In this document: piece by piece, positions 34,500 to 43,390 of the stretch
How the letters are laid out: every line of letters begins with the position of its first letter
Numbering within the stretch: position 1 is the stretch's first letter
Origin: Prorocentrum cordatum
Lineage: Eukaryota > Sar > Dinophyceae > Prorocentrales > Prorocentraceae
DNA length: 64,000 nucleotides
Assembly (NCBI GenBank): GCA_963575745.1
Contig: CAUYUJ010017980.1
Coordinates: 37,922-101,921, forward strand
Reading direction: 5' to 3'
The notes under the pieces: model-generated
Databases searched by the model: none
Seen by the model: the letters and a program-made list of their open reading frames with translations, nothing else
What the model was told of the DNA's origin: nothing
Position numbers and translations under genes: made by a program

Positions 34500-34930
34500 C
34501 AAAACCAGAGTTGAGGAGGAGGAGGAGGGGGAGGAGGAGGAAGAGGAGGAGGAGGAGTGAGTGGGAGGAACAAGGAGCAATCGCCGGTGACAGCACTGCG
34601 GCAGCGAGTGCAGCGAAGGGAAGGCCAGACGGACCGCCTCAGAGGAGGGCACCCCGCCCGAACAGGCTGCCAGCGAGGCCGTGCGTGGCCCTCCCAGGGT
34701 CCCAGTGGCCTGGGAGGGGTGCCGCTGCAAGAGAGGTCGGCGCCCCGTCTGGACGAGCCGTCAAAGTGGCCGTGCACGGCCCCCGGAGGGCCCCTGTGGC
34801 CGGGGGGGTCCAGACCCGGGGCGGCATCAAAACTTGCATCCTCCTCCTCCTCCTCCTGCTCCTCCTCCTGCTGCTCCTCCTCCTGCTGCTGCTGCTCCTC
34901 CTCCTCCTCCTCCTCCTCCTCCTCTCCTCA
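34500..34930. repeat. GGA tract, unique spacer, CCT/CTG tract
   Basis: GGA(n) 34512-34560 and CCTCCT/CTGCTC 34838-34925. The 270 bp between them is open in several frames without motifs. Confidence 0.8.
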
Positions 34931-35200
34931 CGCTCACGCTGCGGACTGTGTCACCACGACGGTTGACGCCCTCGTTCCCCCCCATCTCTCACCTCTGTCA
35001 GTGGGGAGGGGGTTGTAAAGTCGGCCGCTTCGACGCTGGCCTGACGGGGGAGGAGGAGAATCGGGGACGACGGAGGATGTGCGGGGAAGATCAATTTACC
35101 ACCACTTCCTCCTCCTGCTCCTGCTCCTGCTCCTCCTCCTCGTCCACCTACCCCTCCTCGTCCTTCTCATCCTCCTGCCCATGAGTGCCGGCACGGGCGC

Positions 35201-35320
35201 CTTGTCGATGAGCTTCTCCAGGCGCTCCATGCGGTCGTCCTCGTCCTCTCCGAGGGCGTCGTCCTCCGGCCACTGCGCCAGCGGCGATGTCGAGCCTCCG
35301 AAGCGGCGGATCATGTCAAC
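35201..35320 (-). CDS. ion-channel gene, cytoplasmic tail exon (sixth exon found)
   Basis: This 120-bp exon of 40 codons reads VDMIRRFGGSTSPLAQWPED and then an acidic coiled-coil stretch, DRMERLEKLIDK. Acceptor CCAAG|GTT at 35322-35321; donor AAG|GCGCCC at 35201, a GC donor. Phase 0 at both ends. I recall the MIRRFGGS-SP-WPE block as the C-terminal tail of a dinoflagellate ion-transport channel family, following the GEGDIGL block found 1.1 kb upstream in transcription order. The next exon, if any, was not found. Confidence 0.75.
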
Positions 35321-35323
35321 CTT

Positions 35324-35473
35324 GGCGGCGCGCACAAGGGGGTAGGGGGGGAGGGGGGAAGGCTCCGTGGAAGGAGGCTGCTTCTTAGAAGGTGCCAGCC
35401 ATACATCTTAGAAGAAACAGGGATGTTTCCAAGAAGCCATCCCCCCTCCCCATGCCCCCCTCTGCGCGTGGCT
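35324..35473. mobile_element. GGCGGCGCGCAC element, copy 2, abutting a splice acceptor
   Basis: Matches 23013-23160 from TTGGCGGCGCGCACA through GAAGGAGGCTGCTTCT. The match begins at 35322, one base from the exon 35320 boundary, so the intron's 3' end is made of this repeat. The far end (TGCGCGTGGC) is a weaker match to the other copy's inverted end. Confidence 0.6.
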
Positions 35474-35704
35474 GACAACCGTGGTGATGTTCGTGCTGGC
35501 GGGCTCCAGGACCTGTCCGAGGGAGGAGGAGGAGGCATGGGAAGGGGGGAGGATGGAGAGGGGCAGGAGGACTCCTCCCTCCTCCATTCCTTTCCCATAT
35601 AAATAACTCCTTCCTATCGCGCCCCGAGGCCGGTCGAAAGGGCGGGCCCGGCGTTTCGCCTGAGACTTCCCACCACTTATGACCCTGAAGCTTAACAATG
35701 GGCA

Positions 35705-36195
35705 ACCGTTTCATAGGTGGAGGGCGGGCCGCTTCCAAGATGTGGCTCTCACCTAAGCGCCGCACGCATTCGCTCTCAACGTTTGCAAGAGCTCCACGGA
35801 TTGAGGGCGGGCCGTTTTCAAAATGTGGCTCTCGCCTAAGCGCCGCGCACATTCGTTGTGAAGCTTTGCGAGAGCTCCACGGATTGAGGGCGAGCCGTTT
35901 TCAAGATGTTGCTCTCGCCTCAGCGCCGCGCACATTCGTCTTAAACAATTGCAAGAGCTTCACGGATTGAGGGCGGGCCGTTTTCAAAATGTGGCTCTCT
36001 CCTTTGAAAGCGCGCACGCTCTTTTGACAAAATTGCAAGAGATTCGCGGATTGAGGGAGGCTCCTTTTCAAAATGTGGCTTTCGCGTTACCGCCGCGCAC
36101 ATGTGCCTTAAACACTTGTAAGAGTTCACGGGTGGAGGGTGGATCCTTTTTAACGTGTGGCTCTCGCATTAGCGACGCGCACATTCGTTTTCATC
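35705..36195. repeat. 77-bp satellite, about six copies, inside a channel intron
   Basis: The unit has GAGCTCCACGGATTGAGGGC, GGGCCGTTTTCAAAATGTGG, CTCTCGCCTAAGCGCCGCGC and ACATTCG. The same family in reverse orientation is at 60.8-61.05 kb. Confidence 0.9.
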
Positions 36196-36431
36196 ATCTT
36201 GCCCACGCAAGAATCATGCTGATTCCTGAAGTTGGAGTCCCGAGAAGGGTGTCTTGGCGCGCTTCAGGGTTTTCAAACGATTGTCTACCAACGGGGCACT
36301 TCCCTCAGTGGAGATTAATCCCTGAAGGGGCCTATGAAAAATGGAGCTTGGAAGGAAGACATGTTCCAACATCTTTGATGGGTTTTGGGTTTACACCGGT
36401 CTTCCTCCTCCTCCTCCTTCCCTTGCAGCGC

Positions 36432-36542
36432 CTGGATGCCGCCAGCGAGCCCGATGTCGCCCTCGCCGAACTCGCAGCGCTCGTCCAGCCGCAGGGACGC
36501 CAAGAACTTCTGCCACCGCAGATCCGACGCGAAGCTCATGGC
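36432..36542 (-). CDS. ion-channel gene, post-S6 exon (fifth exon found)
   Basis: This 111-bp exon of 37 codons reads AMSFASDLRWQKFLASLRLD, then ERCEFGEGDIGLAGGIQ. Acceptor CGAGAG|GCC at 36544-36543; donor ATCCAG|GCGCTG at 36432 (GC). Joined to the pore exon it gives VTE then AMSF in phase 0. The GEGDIGL-GGIQ block is one I recall directly after the S6 helix of dinoflagellate ion-transport channels. An extra small exon before the VDMIRRFGG exon is possible. Confidence 0.8.
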
Positions 36543-36602
36543 CTCTCGAAGGCCGAAGACTACCCAAAGGTCCAGCGTATTGAAAAAACAATCCGCACAT
36601 TT

Positions 36603-36734
36603 CGCCGTTTTCGGCCTCTGGAGGCCCTCAGCGGGCCCTGGGACCGTCAAAAAACCAGCTCGGGATGAAACGCCAGTCCCGGGGAGTGGGTCGAGGCCTC
36701 TGGTCACCCCGTATTGAAAAGATCAGGACGTCGG
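36603..36734 (-). repeat. dispersed 130-bp repeat, inverted copy
   Basis: The reverse complement reads GACGTCCTGATCTTTTCAAT, CCACTCCCCGGGACTGG, TTTCATCCCGAG, GACGGTCCC, GAGGCCGAAAACG, in the same order as 63558-63700 and very close to it. Confidence 0.85.
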
Positions 36735-36874
36735 ATCTCTGGGTTCTAATTACCATGGGACCCTTGTTACCCAGCAGCCTTGGGTAACCTTCGGCGGTGT
36801 CCTGGCGGTCTTCGACAATTCCTGGCGATCTTCGGCGCGAGAGCTGGACGGCTGCGCTTAACAATGGGTATGTC

Positions 36875-37110
36875 ATCAAACGCCAAGCGAGGACATCGAG
36901 GAGGATCGAGCACATCGAGGAGGACCAAAGCTACCGAGCAGCATCGAGGATCATCGAAGAGGATCTTCAGGATCAGCTGCCTCTCGAGGAGGATCAATGA
37001 AATTGAGGAGGATCGAGGGCATCGAGGAGGATCGAGGAGACCGAGCAGCACTGAGGATACCGAGGGGATCTTCAGGATCAGGATTTGCTGCTTCCCCGAG
37101 GAGGATCGAG
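36875..37110. repeat. GAGGATCGAG minisatellite
   Basis: Imperfect 9-12 bp units (CGAGGAGGATCGAG, ATCGAGGAGGACC). No gene. Confidence 0.85.
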
Positions 37111-37590
37111 GAGGACATACAGGCTTCGAGCGCTTTCGGCCCTTCTTGGGCCTCGGGAGTTCTCCGTAGGCCCCCTGGGCATTTCGAGAGGCCTCCAGTG
37201 ACCTCCGGATGTATCGCCAATTGATCGGCGGCAGGCTCCCGATAGGGAAAGCCTCACGTTCCTGGGCCTAGTGGGGCACCTCGGCCCCCGACCCAGGCCG
37301 GCGATGTATGGGCAATGGTGGTCGATGGCCCCTCCTTGGCCGTCCCTCTCCATCGCCCCCACCGGCAGACTGCCGAGTGGGAAGGGTTCCCCTAGACCCG
37401 GTGTTATTTCCTAAACTTTCGGCCTCTCCATGGCTCTGGCCCTGGGGCCATCGAGAACAACCACGGGCGAAGAAGTGGTTTCAGGAAAAGGGGTTCCAAA
37501 CATCCGGCGCTCCGATCTTAGCCCATGCGTAGAATAACCGTTTGACGGCCCTGAGGCCCGAAACCGGCCTCTAGAGGCCAGACGCAGAAA
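37110..37590. other. no gene recognised (within 12-kb channel intron)
   Basis: Mixed-composition sequence without tandem structure or coding motifs. Confidence 0.4.
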
Positions 37591-37700
37591 CCTCGATGTC
37601 ATGATTTTGAAGGTCGACCCCCGCAAATCGCGACCCATTCCCTGGGACCGGCTTTTCATCCTGAGTTGTTTCTGGACGGTCCCGAGGCCTGGCGAGGGCC
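37590..37700 (+). repeat. dispersed 130-bp repeat, direct copy
   Basis: Contains GATGTCATGATTTTGAAGG, CGACCCATTCCCTGGGACCG, CTTTTCATCCTGAG, GACGGTCCCGAGGCCTGGCG. Confidence 0.85.
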
Positions 37701-37769
37701 CATACAGGCAGACATCAGCAAGCACGAAACAACTCCGCAATGTTTTGGTGTTGAACTCTTACTTGAGAA

Positions 37770-38700
37770 GAAAAATTATTGTTGACCCCCCCTGCCCGGT
37801 GCACAATGTTTTTTTCAATTAAGGTGCTCCTCCCGGGGCTCGCACCCGGTATTTTATTAGGGAGCTGTGCTGTTAGCCCCTGGTTTACAACAGCAGCGGC
37901 TCCCGCCTGATACTTCCTCAAGATGTATTTCAAAGTCGCGCTATCGCGCGAGGTTCCCGCATAATCTATGCATGAATCGTGCTCTCGCGTGGTACTTCCT
38001 CATGGCTTATTGCGGCGCCGTGCCCCCCCCCCCAGATTCAGGAATCATGCTCTCGCTTGGGATACACTCACGATTTACTTGGGCATCGCGCTATCGCTTG
38101 AAACTTTTTTGCGATTCATGTTGGATTGATGCTTCAGCGACCCGCCCGCTCGACCTGGCCGTCTGGGCCAGCACCCCCGACCTGCCCGTGAGGGCCCGCC
38201 CGCCCGACCCGCCCGTCTGGTTCTGCCGCCTGCGCTCCTGCTCATAACCCTCCTCCTGCAAATCTCTCTCGTGCTCGATCCTTCTCTCTCTCTCCCCCTT
38301 TGTCCCTTCCCTCATCCCTTCCTTCTCTGTTTTAGTGGCTGCGCCAATTACACGCGGCAGCAAGGAAGGTATACACCCAAGAGGGATACGATCGAAGACG
38401 AAGAGGGCAGGTATCCATGGTTTGGGATGTACGTGTTGAATGGCACGCGAGCAGATAAAGGGGCGCACAGTCTTAACATGGTTGTCGTTGTCGTCGTCGT
38501 CGTCGTTGTTGTTGCCGTAGTATAGGTTGTTGTGGTTGTTGTTATTGTTGTTGTTATTGTTGTTGTAGTTGTTGTTGTTTGTTGTTGTTGTTGTTGTTCA
38601 TGTGGTTGTGGTTGATGTTATTGTTGCCGATGTCGGTGCTGTTATAGTGGTCGTTGTTGTTGCTGTTGTTGTTGGTGTTGTTGTTGGTGTTGTTGTTGTT
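37770..38700 (+). repeat. 700-bp GTT-tailed repeat, copy 1
   Basis: Ordered blocks: GTTGACCCCCCCTGCCCGG; CTCCCGGGGCTCGCACCCGG; ACAACAGCAGCGGCTCCCGC; several ATCGCGCTCTCGC-type boxes; GCTTCAGCGACCCGCCCGC; CGACCCGCCCGTCTGGTTCT; ACGAAGAGGGCAGGTATCC; then a GTT/GTC tail 38480-38700. Copies 2 and 3 follow. Confidence 0.85.
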
Positions 38701-39461
38701 GAATATTATTACTTCTAAAGAATAATTATTGTTGGGCCCCCTGGTGCACGCCCCCCCCGCCGCGCCTAGGCCGCAGCCACATTTTCATCATTTTCGTGAG
38801 GAAGTCTCAGGCAAAACGGGTTGGTCCAGATCCGGTTGTGTTGTTACGATCGGTTTTCCCTTGCAAAAAATAAGGCAAAGTGGACATTTCTTGTTCTAAC
38901 ATGACCAAACTTCAAGAATCCCTTGCAAAAAATGACACGAAGTGCACATTCGCGCGCGCAAGACGAAATCCTTCCAAAACCTTAGTCTTTGCAGCGATTT
39001 TCACATACAAACATGAAAAACCCAATGGTTTTTCAAAAAAGGGTTTCAAACATTCACCCCGCGCGCTCTTGCGGATTCTTAGGAAACCCAATACTTGTTC
39101 AACATTTCTGTCAAACGGGCTTTTGCGAGCAACTTTTTCGAACTTCTGCAACAACGGTTGCGCACCTGCCAGGGCCATCATCCCTGTCAAATACTACCAT
39201 GCGGGACACATTCGTTTTTTCTTCGCGCGCGCACGCCGTCGTCGTCGGCCGCGGGGCCCTGAATAGTAGCCACGGTCGTCCGCATGCCACGAAGTGAAGT
39301 GTCCGAACGTCATAGGGCGGGAAGCTGGGTGTGGGTGGTGGCGAAGAGTCGTTTGGAAATTTGGTAGAGCTTGAACCGGCCCCCCCACAAAGTGGGGGTA
39401 TTGCCCGCCTCCTATGAAAAACCCTGGCACTGGTGAGAACGGAGTGTCCCCACGTGCTAGT

Positions 39462-39500
39462 AATTGTTGTCGTTGTTGTTGTTGTTGTTGTTGTTGTTGA
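39462..39500. repeat. GTT microsatellite
   Basis: GTT(n) preceding copy 2 of the 700-bp repeat; probably the tail of a lost copy. Confidence 0.85.
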
Positions 39501-39509
39501 GATTGCAAG

Positions 39510-40375
39510 TTTTCATCATTCTTGTTGATCCCCCTGCCCGTTTACAATTGTGTTTTTGGATTTAAATGCCCTCAAGGGCCCGCAACTTGTTGTCAAGGGA
39601 AAAGTGTGGGGTCACCAAACTGTACCCGGGGCCCCCCAGTTTACAACAACAGCGGTTCACGCCCGATACTTCCTTACAATTAACTGACACATCGCGCTCT
39701 CGCGGGGGACTTCTCCACAGTTCGTGCAGGAATCGCGCTCTCGCGTGGGACTTCCTCGCAATGTATGCAAAGGCCGCGCCCTCGACGGTCAGGAATCCCA
39801 CTCTCGCTCAGTCTTTTTCTGTTGCGATTCACTTGGGAATCGCGCTATCGCTTGTGACATCCTCGCGATTCATGCAGTACCCACGCTTCAACAACCCGCC
39901 TGCTCGACGTGGCCGCTTTGGCCCGCCATTCCGACCCGCTCGTTGGGGTTTACCCGCCCAATCAGCCCGCTTGGTTCTGCCACGTGTTTTCTGCTCCTAG
40001 ACCCCCAGCTGCGAATCCCGTGTTCCATCCTTCTCCACCTTCCATCCGTCTTCTCTTCCCTGTTTTTCGGGCTGCACCATTCACGTGCGGCAGATGAAGA
40101 AGATGTGCCCCCAAGGGGGCGGGTATCCAAGGTTTGGGATGTACGTGCCGAATGGAACTCGAGCAGGGAAGAGCGAACAGTCAGAATATTCTTGTCGTTG
40201 TTGTTGTTGTTGCTGTTGTTGCTGTCGTCGTTGTTGTGGTTGTGGTTGTGGTTGTTGGTGCTGTTGTTGCTGTTGTTGTTTTTGTTGTTGTTGTCGGTGT
40301 CGTGGTTGTTGTTGTTGTTGCAGTTGCTGTTGTTGTTTTTGTTGTTGTTGTTGTGGTTGTTGTTTTCTGTGTTGC
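39510..40375 (+). repeat. 700-bp GTT-tailed repeat, copy 2
   Basis: Same blocks in the same order as copy 1 (ACAACAGCGGTTCACGCC, ATCGCGCTCTCGCGTGGG, CAACCCGCCTGCTCGACGTG, GGTATCCAAGGTTTGGGATG) and a GTT tail 40190-40372. Confidence 0.85.
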
Positions 40376-40399
40376 TTTCATTTCGGGATTTCGGGAAAA

Positions 40400-41095
40400 C
40401 ATGTATTGCTGATCCCCCTCCGGGGCACATGTCTGTTTTTCAATTGAAATGCCCTCCCCGGGGCTCGCACCGGGTCTTTTGTGAAACAAATCCTTGGGCC
40501 TCAGAATTATTATGTTGGCTCCCGGTTTGCAGCAACAGCGGCTCCCCCTTGATACTTCCTCACAATGTATTATCTAATCGCGCCCTCGCCCTGGATTTCC
40601 TCGTAATGTATTCCGACGTCGCGCCCTCGACACTCAGGAATCACGCTCTCGCTCTGCATTCCTTCCTTCGCGATTTATTTGGGAATCGCGCTGTCGCTTG
40701 AGACTTCCTCGCGTTTCATGCAGGGCGCACGCTTCAGCAACCCGCCTGCTCGACCTGGCCGCTTGGGCCCGCCTTCCCGACCCGCCCGTTGGGGTGCATC
40801 CGCCCGATCTGCCCGTCTGGTTCTGCCACATGTTTTCTGTTCCCGGCCCCCTCCTGCTACTCTCTCTCGTGCTCCATCCTCCTCCTTTTCCCTTGTCCCT
40901 TCATTCCATCCGTCCTCTGTCTTCCCCTGCCCCAGGGGCTGCGAGAAATACAGGTTGCAGGTAAGAAAAATATATACCTCCAAGGGGCGTACGGTCGAAG
41001 ACGAAGAGGGCGGGTATCGAGGGTTTGTGATATACGTGTTGCTGGCACGCGAACAGATAAGAACAAACAGTCTTACAATGATTGTTGTTGTTGTC
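40400..41095 (+). repeat. 700-bp GTT-tailed repeat, copy 3
   Basis: Same order again (GATCCCCCTCCGGGGC, CAGCAACAGCGGCTCCCCC, CAACCCGCCTGCTCGACCTG, ACGAAGAGGGCGGGTATCG) with a short ATTGTTGTTG tail at about 41080. Confidence 0.85.
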
Positions 41096-41287
41096 TCGCG
41101 GCGCGAGGGGGTCTGGGAACATCGCTACACATCGGTGCCGCCTTGACTTTTCCAAGGCGCCAGGCGTCTTGGGGTCGAGCGCTCTGAGGGCCGCAAGATG
41201 CGCACGTGGGCGCATGGCTGGACGAAAAGTGTACTTGCGTAGCTCGCTGCGTCCTTGGCGTCGGAATTCCAACTGTAGTAAACAAAC

Positions 41288-41448
41288 AATGACGCAATCA
41301 TGAAGTCAAGGTTTCGCGTGGATTCCGCGGATCGGCGCTGGGGCCCCCCAGCGCCGGCGCCGCCCCTGGCGCGCCGCGCGCCCAGGAGGGTCCACCGCCA
41401 ATCCGAGAAACCCGCGCGGACCTCCGACAAATTATGTTTATGTCGTTG
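41288..41448. mobile_element. foldback element, copy (diverged)
   Basis: Left arm GTTTCGCGTGGATTCCGCGG plus ATCGGCGCTGGGG; right arm CAATCCGAGAAACCCGCGCG and TATGTTTATGTCG. The GC-rich tip has CTGGCGCGCCGCGCGCC. Same plan as 52947-53124. Confidence 0.7.
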
Positions 41449-41449
41449 C

Positions 41450-41960
41450 GTGTTCCCCGTCTAATGGCCCACGGGTCTTTTTTGTCAGCGGCGGCTTCGG
41501 TCCAAGACGCGGTCGGGGCAGCCGAGGGACGCTTCGGGGCCTAACTAGGCACAGCAGGAGAAGAACAGGCGCAGAGGGGTGGAGGAAACGCTCAGATCAG
41601 GAAGATCTTGTACGTGTGTTTTGCAACACAGGCTTACCTAAGCAGCAGTTCGACTCACGGGTCATGCGTTTCACACAAGAGCTGGTAGGGACTGCCAAAT
41701 GTTGCTTGTTATGGGAAGGGGTCCGTCGCCCGCAGCTTGCCTTTCATAGCTAGGCCGCGCGAGCGCGCGCGCCGAGGGGTGCTCTTGCGCTTGCTTGGCG
41801 GGATGGCGACGTCGGCAGAGGTTGGCCAGGCCTCTGATTCCCGACGACGGGGTTTTCCGGACAGGTTCCGACCGCCCCTTTCCCCCGCGGAGGGTGGAAT
41901 GATCGGAATGCTCAAGAGAAAAAACTGTGATGGAAGGGGGGGAGGAGGGATTGGGAAACA
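41450..41960. other. no gene recognised (channel intron)
   Basis: Unique-looking sequence with open frames of up to 127 codons on both strands and no recognisable motif. Confidence 0.4.
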
Positions 41961-42490
41961 ATGCGCTGTGCAGTCGAGGCCTTGACCTAAGGAACCCTGA
42001 ATAAGGAACGAGGCCCCTTTGTCCCGTAAGTTAAACTTTGATTTCGCATGGAAAACCTTAGGACCCCCCAAGGCAAACTGCAAAACAATCAAGGAACACC
42101 GAACCCCTCCCCAACGAAAAGGGTTCCTTCTTCAGGGCCCCGACTGTGTGCGCGTGGACTGTTGGTGGTCCGCACGGGTTTTCTGGATCGCTGCTGGGCC
42201 CCCTTCCTCCGCGCGCGCAGCGCGCCAGGAGAGGCGCGGGAGATGCCGCCAGGGGGGCTCAGCGCCGATCGAAGAGATCCTCGCGGCCATTCGAAGGTTC
42301 AAGTGTACAGTCAGAGCGTTGACCCAAGGAACCTGACATAAGGAACGAGGCCCCTTAGATCCACAAGTTGGACTTCGATTTCCCATCGAAAACAGACGGA
42401 ACACCTGAGGCAAGCTGTAAAACACTTAAGGAACGCGGAGCCCCTCCCCAACCAAAAGGGTTCCTTCTTCAGGGCCCCGACTGTAGGTGA
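41960..42490 (+). repeat. direct duplication flanking a foldback element
   Basis: ATAAGGAACGAGGCCCCTT occurs at 42001 and 42339, and AAAAGGGTTCCTTCTTCAGG plus GCCCCGACTGT at 42117 and 42455, so two copies of a roughly 170-bp repeat lie 338 bp apart. Between them (42155-42305) is a foldback copy with TTTCTGGATCGCTGCTGGG and GCGCCGATCGAAGAGATCC arms. Confidence 0.8.
42155..42305. mobile_element. foldback element, copy (diverged)
   Basis: Arms GGTTTTCTGGATCGCTGCTG and CAGCGCCGATCGAAGAGATC; tip CGCGCGCAGCGCGCCAGG. It sits exactly between the two copies of the duplicated flank. Confidence 0.7.
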
Positions 42491-42664
42491 TCTGCTGTTC
42501 TTCGAGCTGAGGAAAAGGGGTGGGCTGCGCGGGGTGGGTGGGGGGAAAGGGCCAAACTTTCTCTTCCTTCGTCGGCTCCGAGGCAGAGGCAGTCCGCTCC
42601 AGCGTGTGGCTACTCGGGGCAACCGGCAGGCGAATTGTCCGGCGTGCACGGAGGGCCCAGACCC

Positions 42665-42785
42665 CCGACGTCATGATTTTGTTCATAACGTCGACCCCCC
42701 GGGGTCCCGACCCATTCCCCGGAACCGGTTCTGAGTCGTTTTTCGGCGGTCCCGAAGGCAGGCAAGGGCCCCCAGATGCCGGAAA
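42665..42785 (+). repeat. dispersed 130-bp repeat, direct copy
   Basis: CGACGTCATGATTTTGTTC, CCGACCCATTCCCCGGAACC, GGTTCTGAGTCGTTTTTCGG, CGGTCCCGAAGGCAGGC. Confidence 0.85.
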
Positions 42786-42789
42786 TGGT

Positions 42790-43390
42790 GGGGAACCTCC
42801 GTCAAGATTGTTTCACTACTCGAGAGGGGGTCTGGGGGGGGGAGAAGACGAGGGTGGCCGCGCGGGGGGAGGGGGGAGGGGAAAGCGCCCAGACGTGGAA
42901 GTGTTCCACGTGGAGGAGGAGGATCGCCCCGCCGAGGGAGCGCGGTCGTGGCAATGACACGCCGCGGCCCGTTGGACCGAGCCTGCGCTGCTGGGCTCCC
43001 CCGCTTGACTACGCGGGTCTGGAGGGGACGAATGGGGTCCCCATTGGGCCAACTCTTGGACCCATGGTTGGGGGGTTGGCAGTTCCGAATTCTTCGAATT
43101 GCCTTCCTGCCACTGGCCGTCGCAATTCCCCCAGGGCACGGGGCAGGGAGCTGGTTAAGCGTGCTCCCTCCCGTGGCCGTGCAGCTCCCCAGCCGAGCGC
43201 ACGAACTACACCAGAGCTGACCATTCATCACAAAAAGCGAATGGCTCTGGTGGGGGCTCTTTCCCCCCACCTTAAGCCGGGGGAGAAGACTCACGGGGAT
43301 GGGAGTGGCAACGTTATAACCTGAGACAAAAACTCTCCCCCTACAAGGATTGTTCATCATCCAATCCTCGACCGACTGTCGGGTGGGGCC
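42790..43390. other. no gene recognised; possible 3' flank of the LINE remnant
   Basis: G-rich tract at 42835-42890, then mixed sequence with open frames on both strands. No motif. Confidence 0.35.

Noticed and set aside
37830-37880. Possible tRNA in the GTT-tailed repeat (CCGGGTGCGAGCCCCGG)
   Set aside because: A T-arm-like box is present but no full cloverleaf could be drawn; mentioned only as a possible Pol III box.
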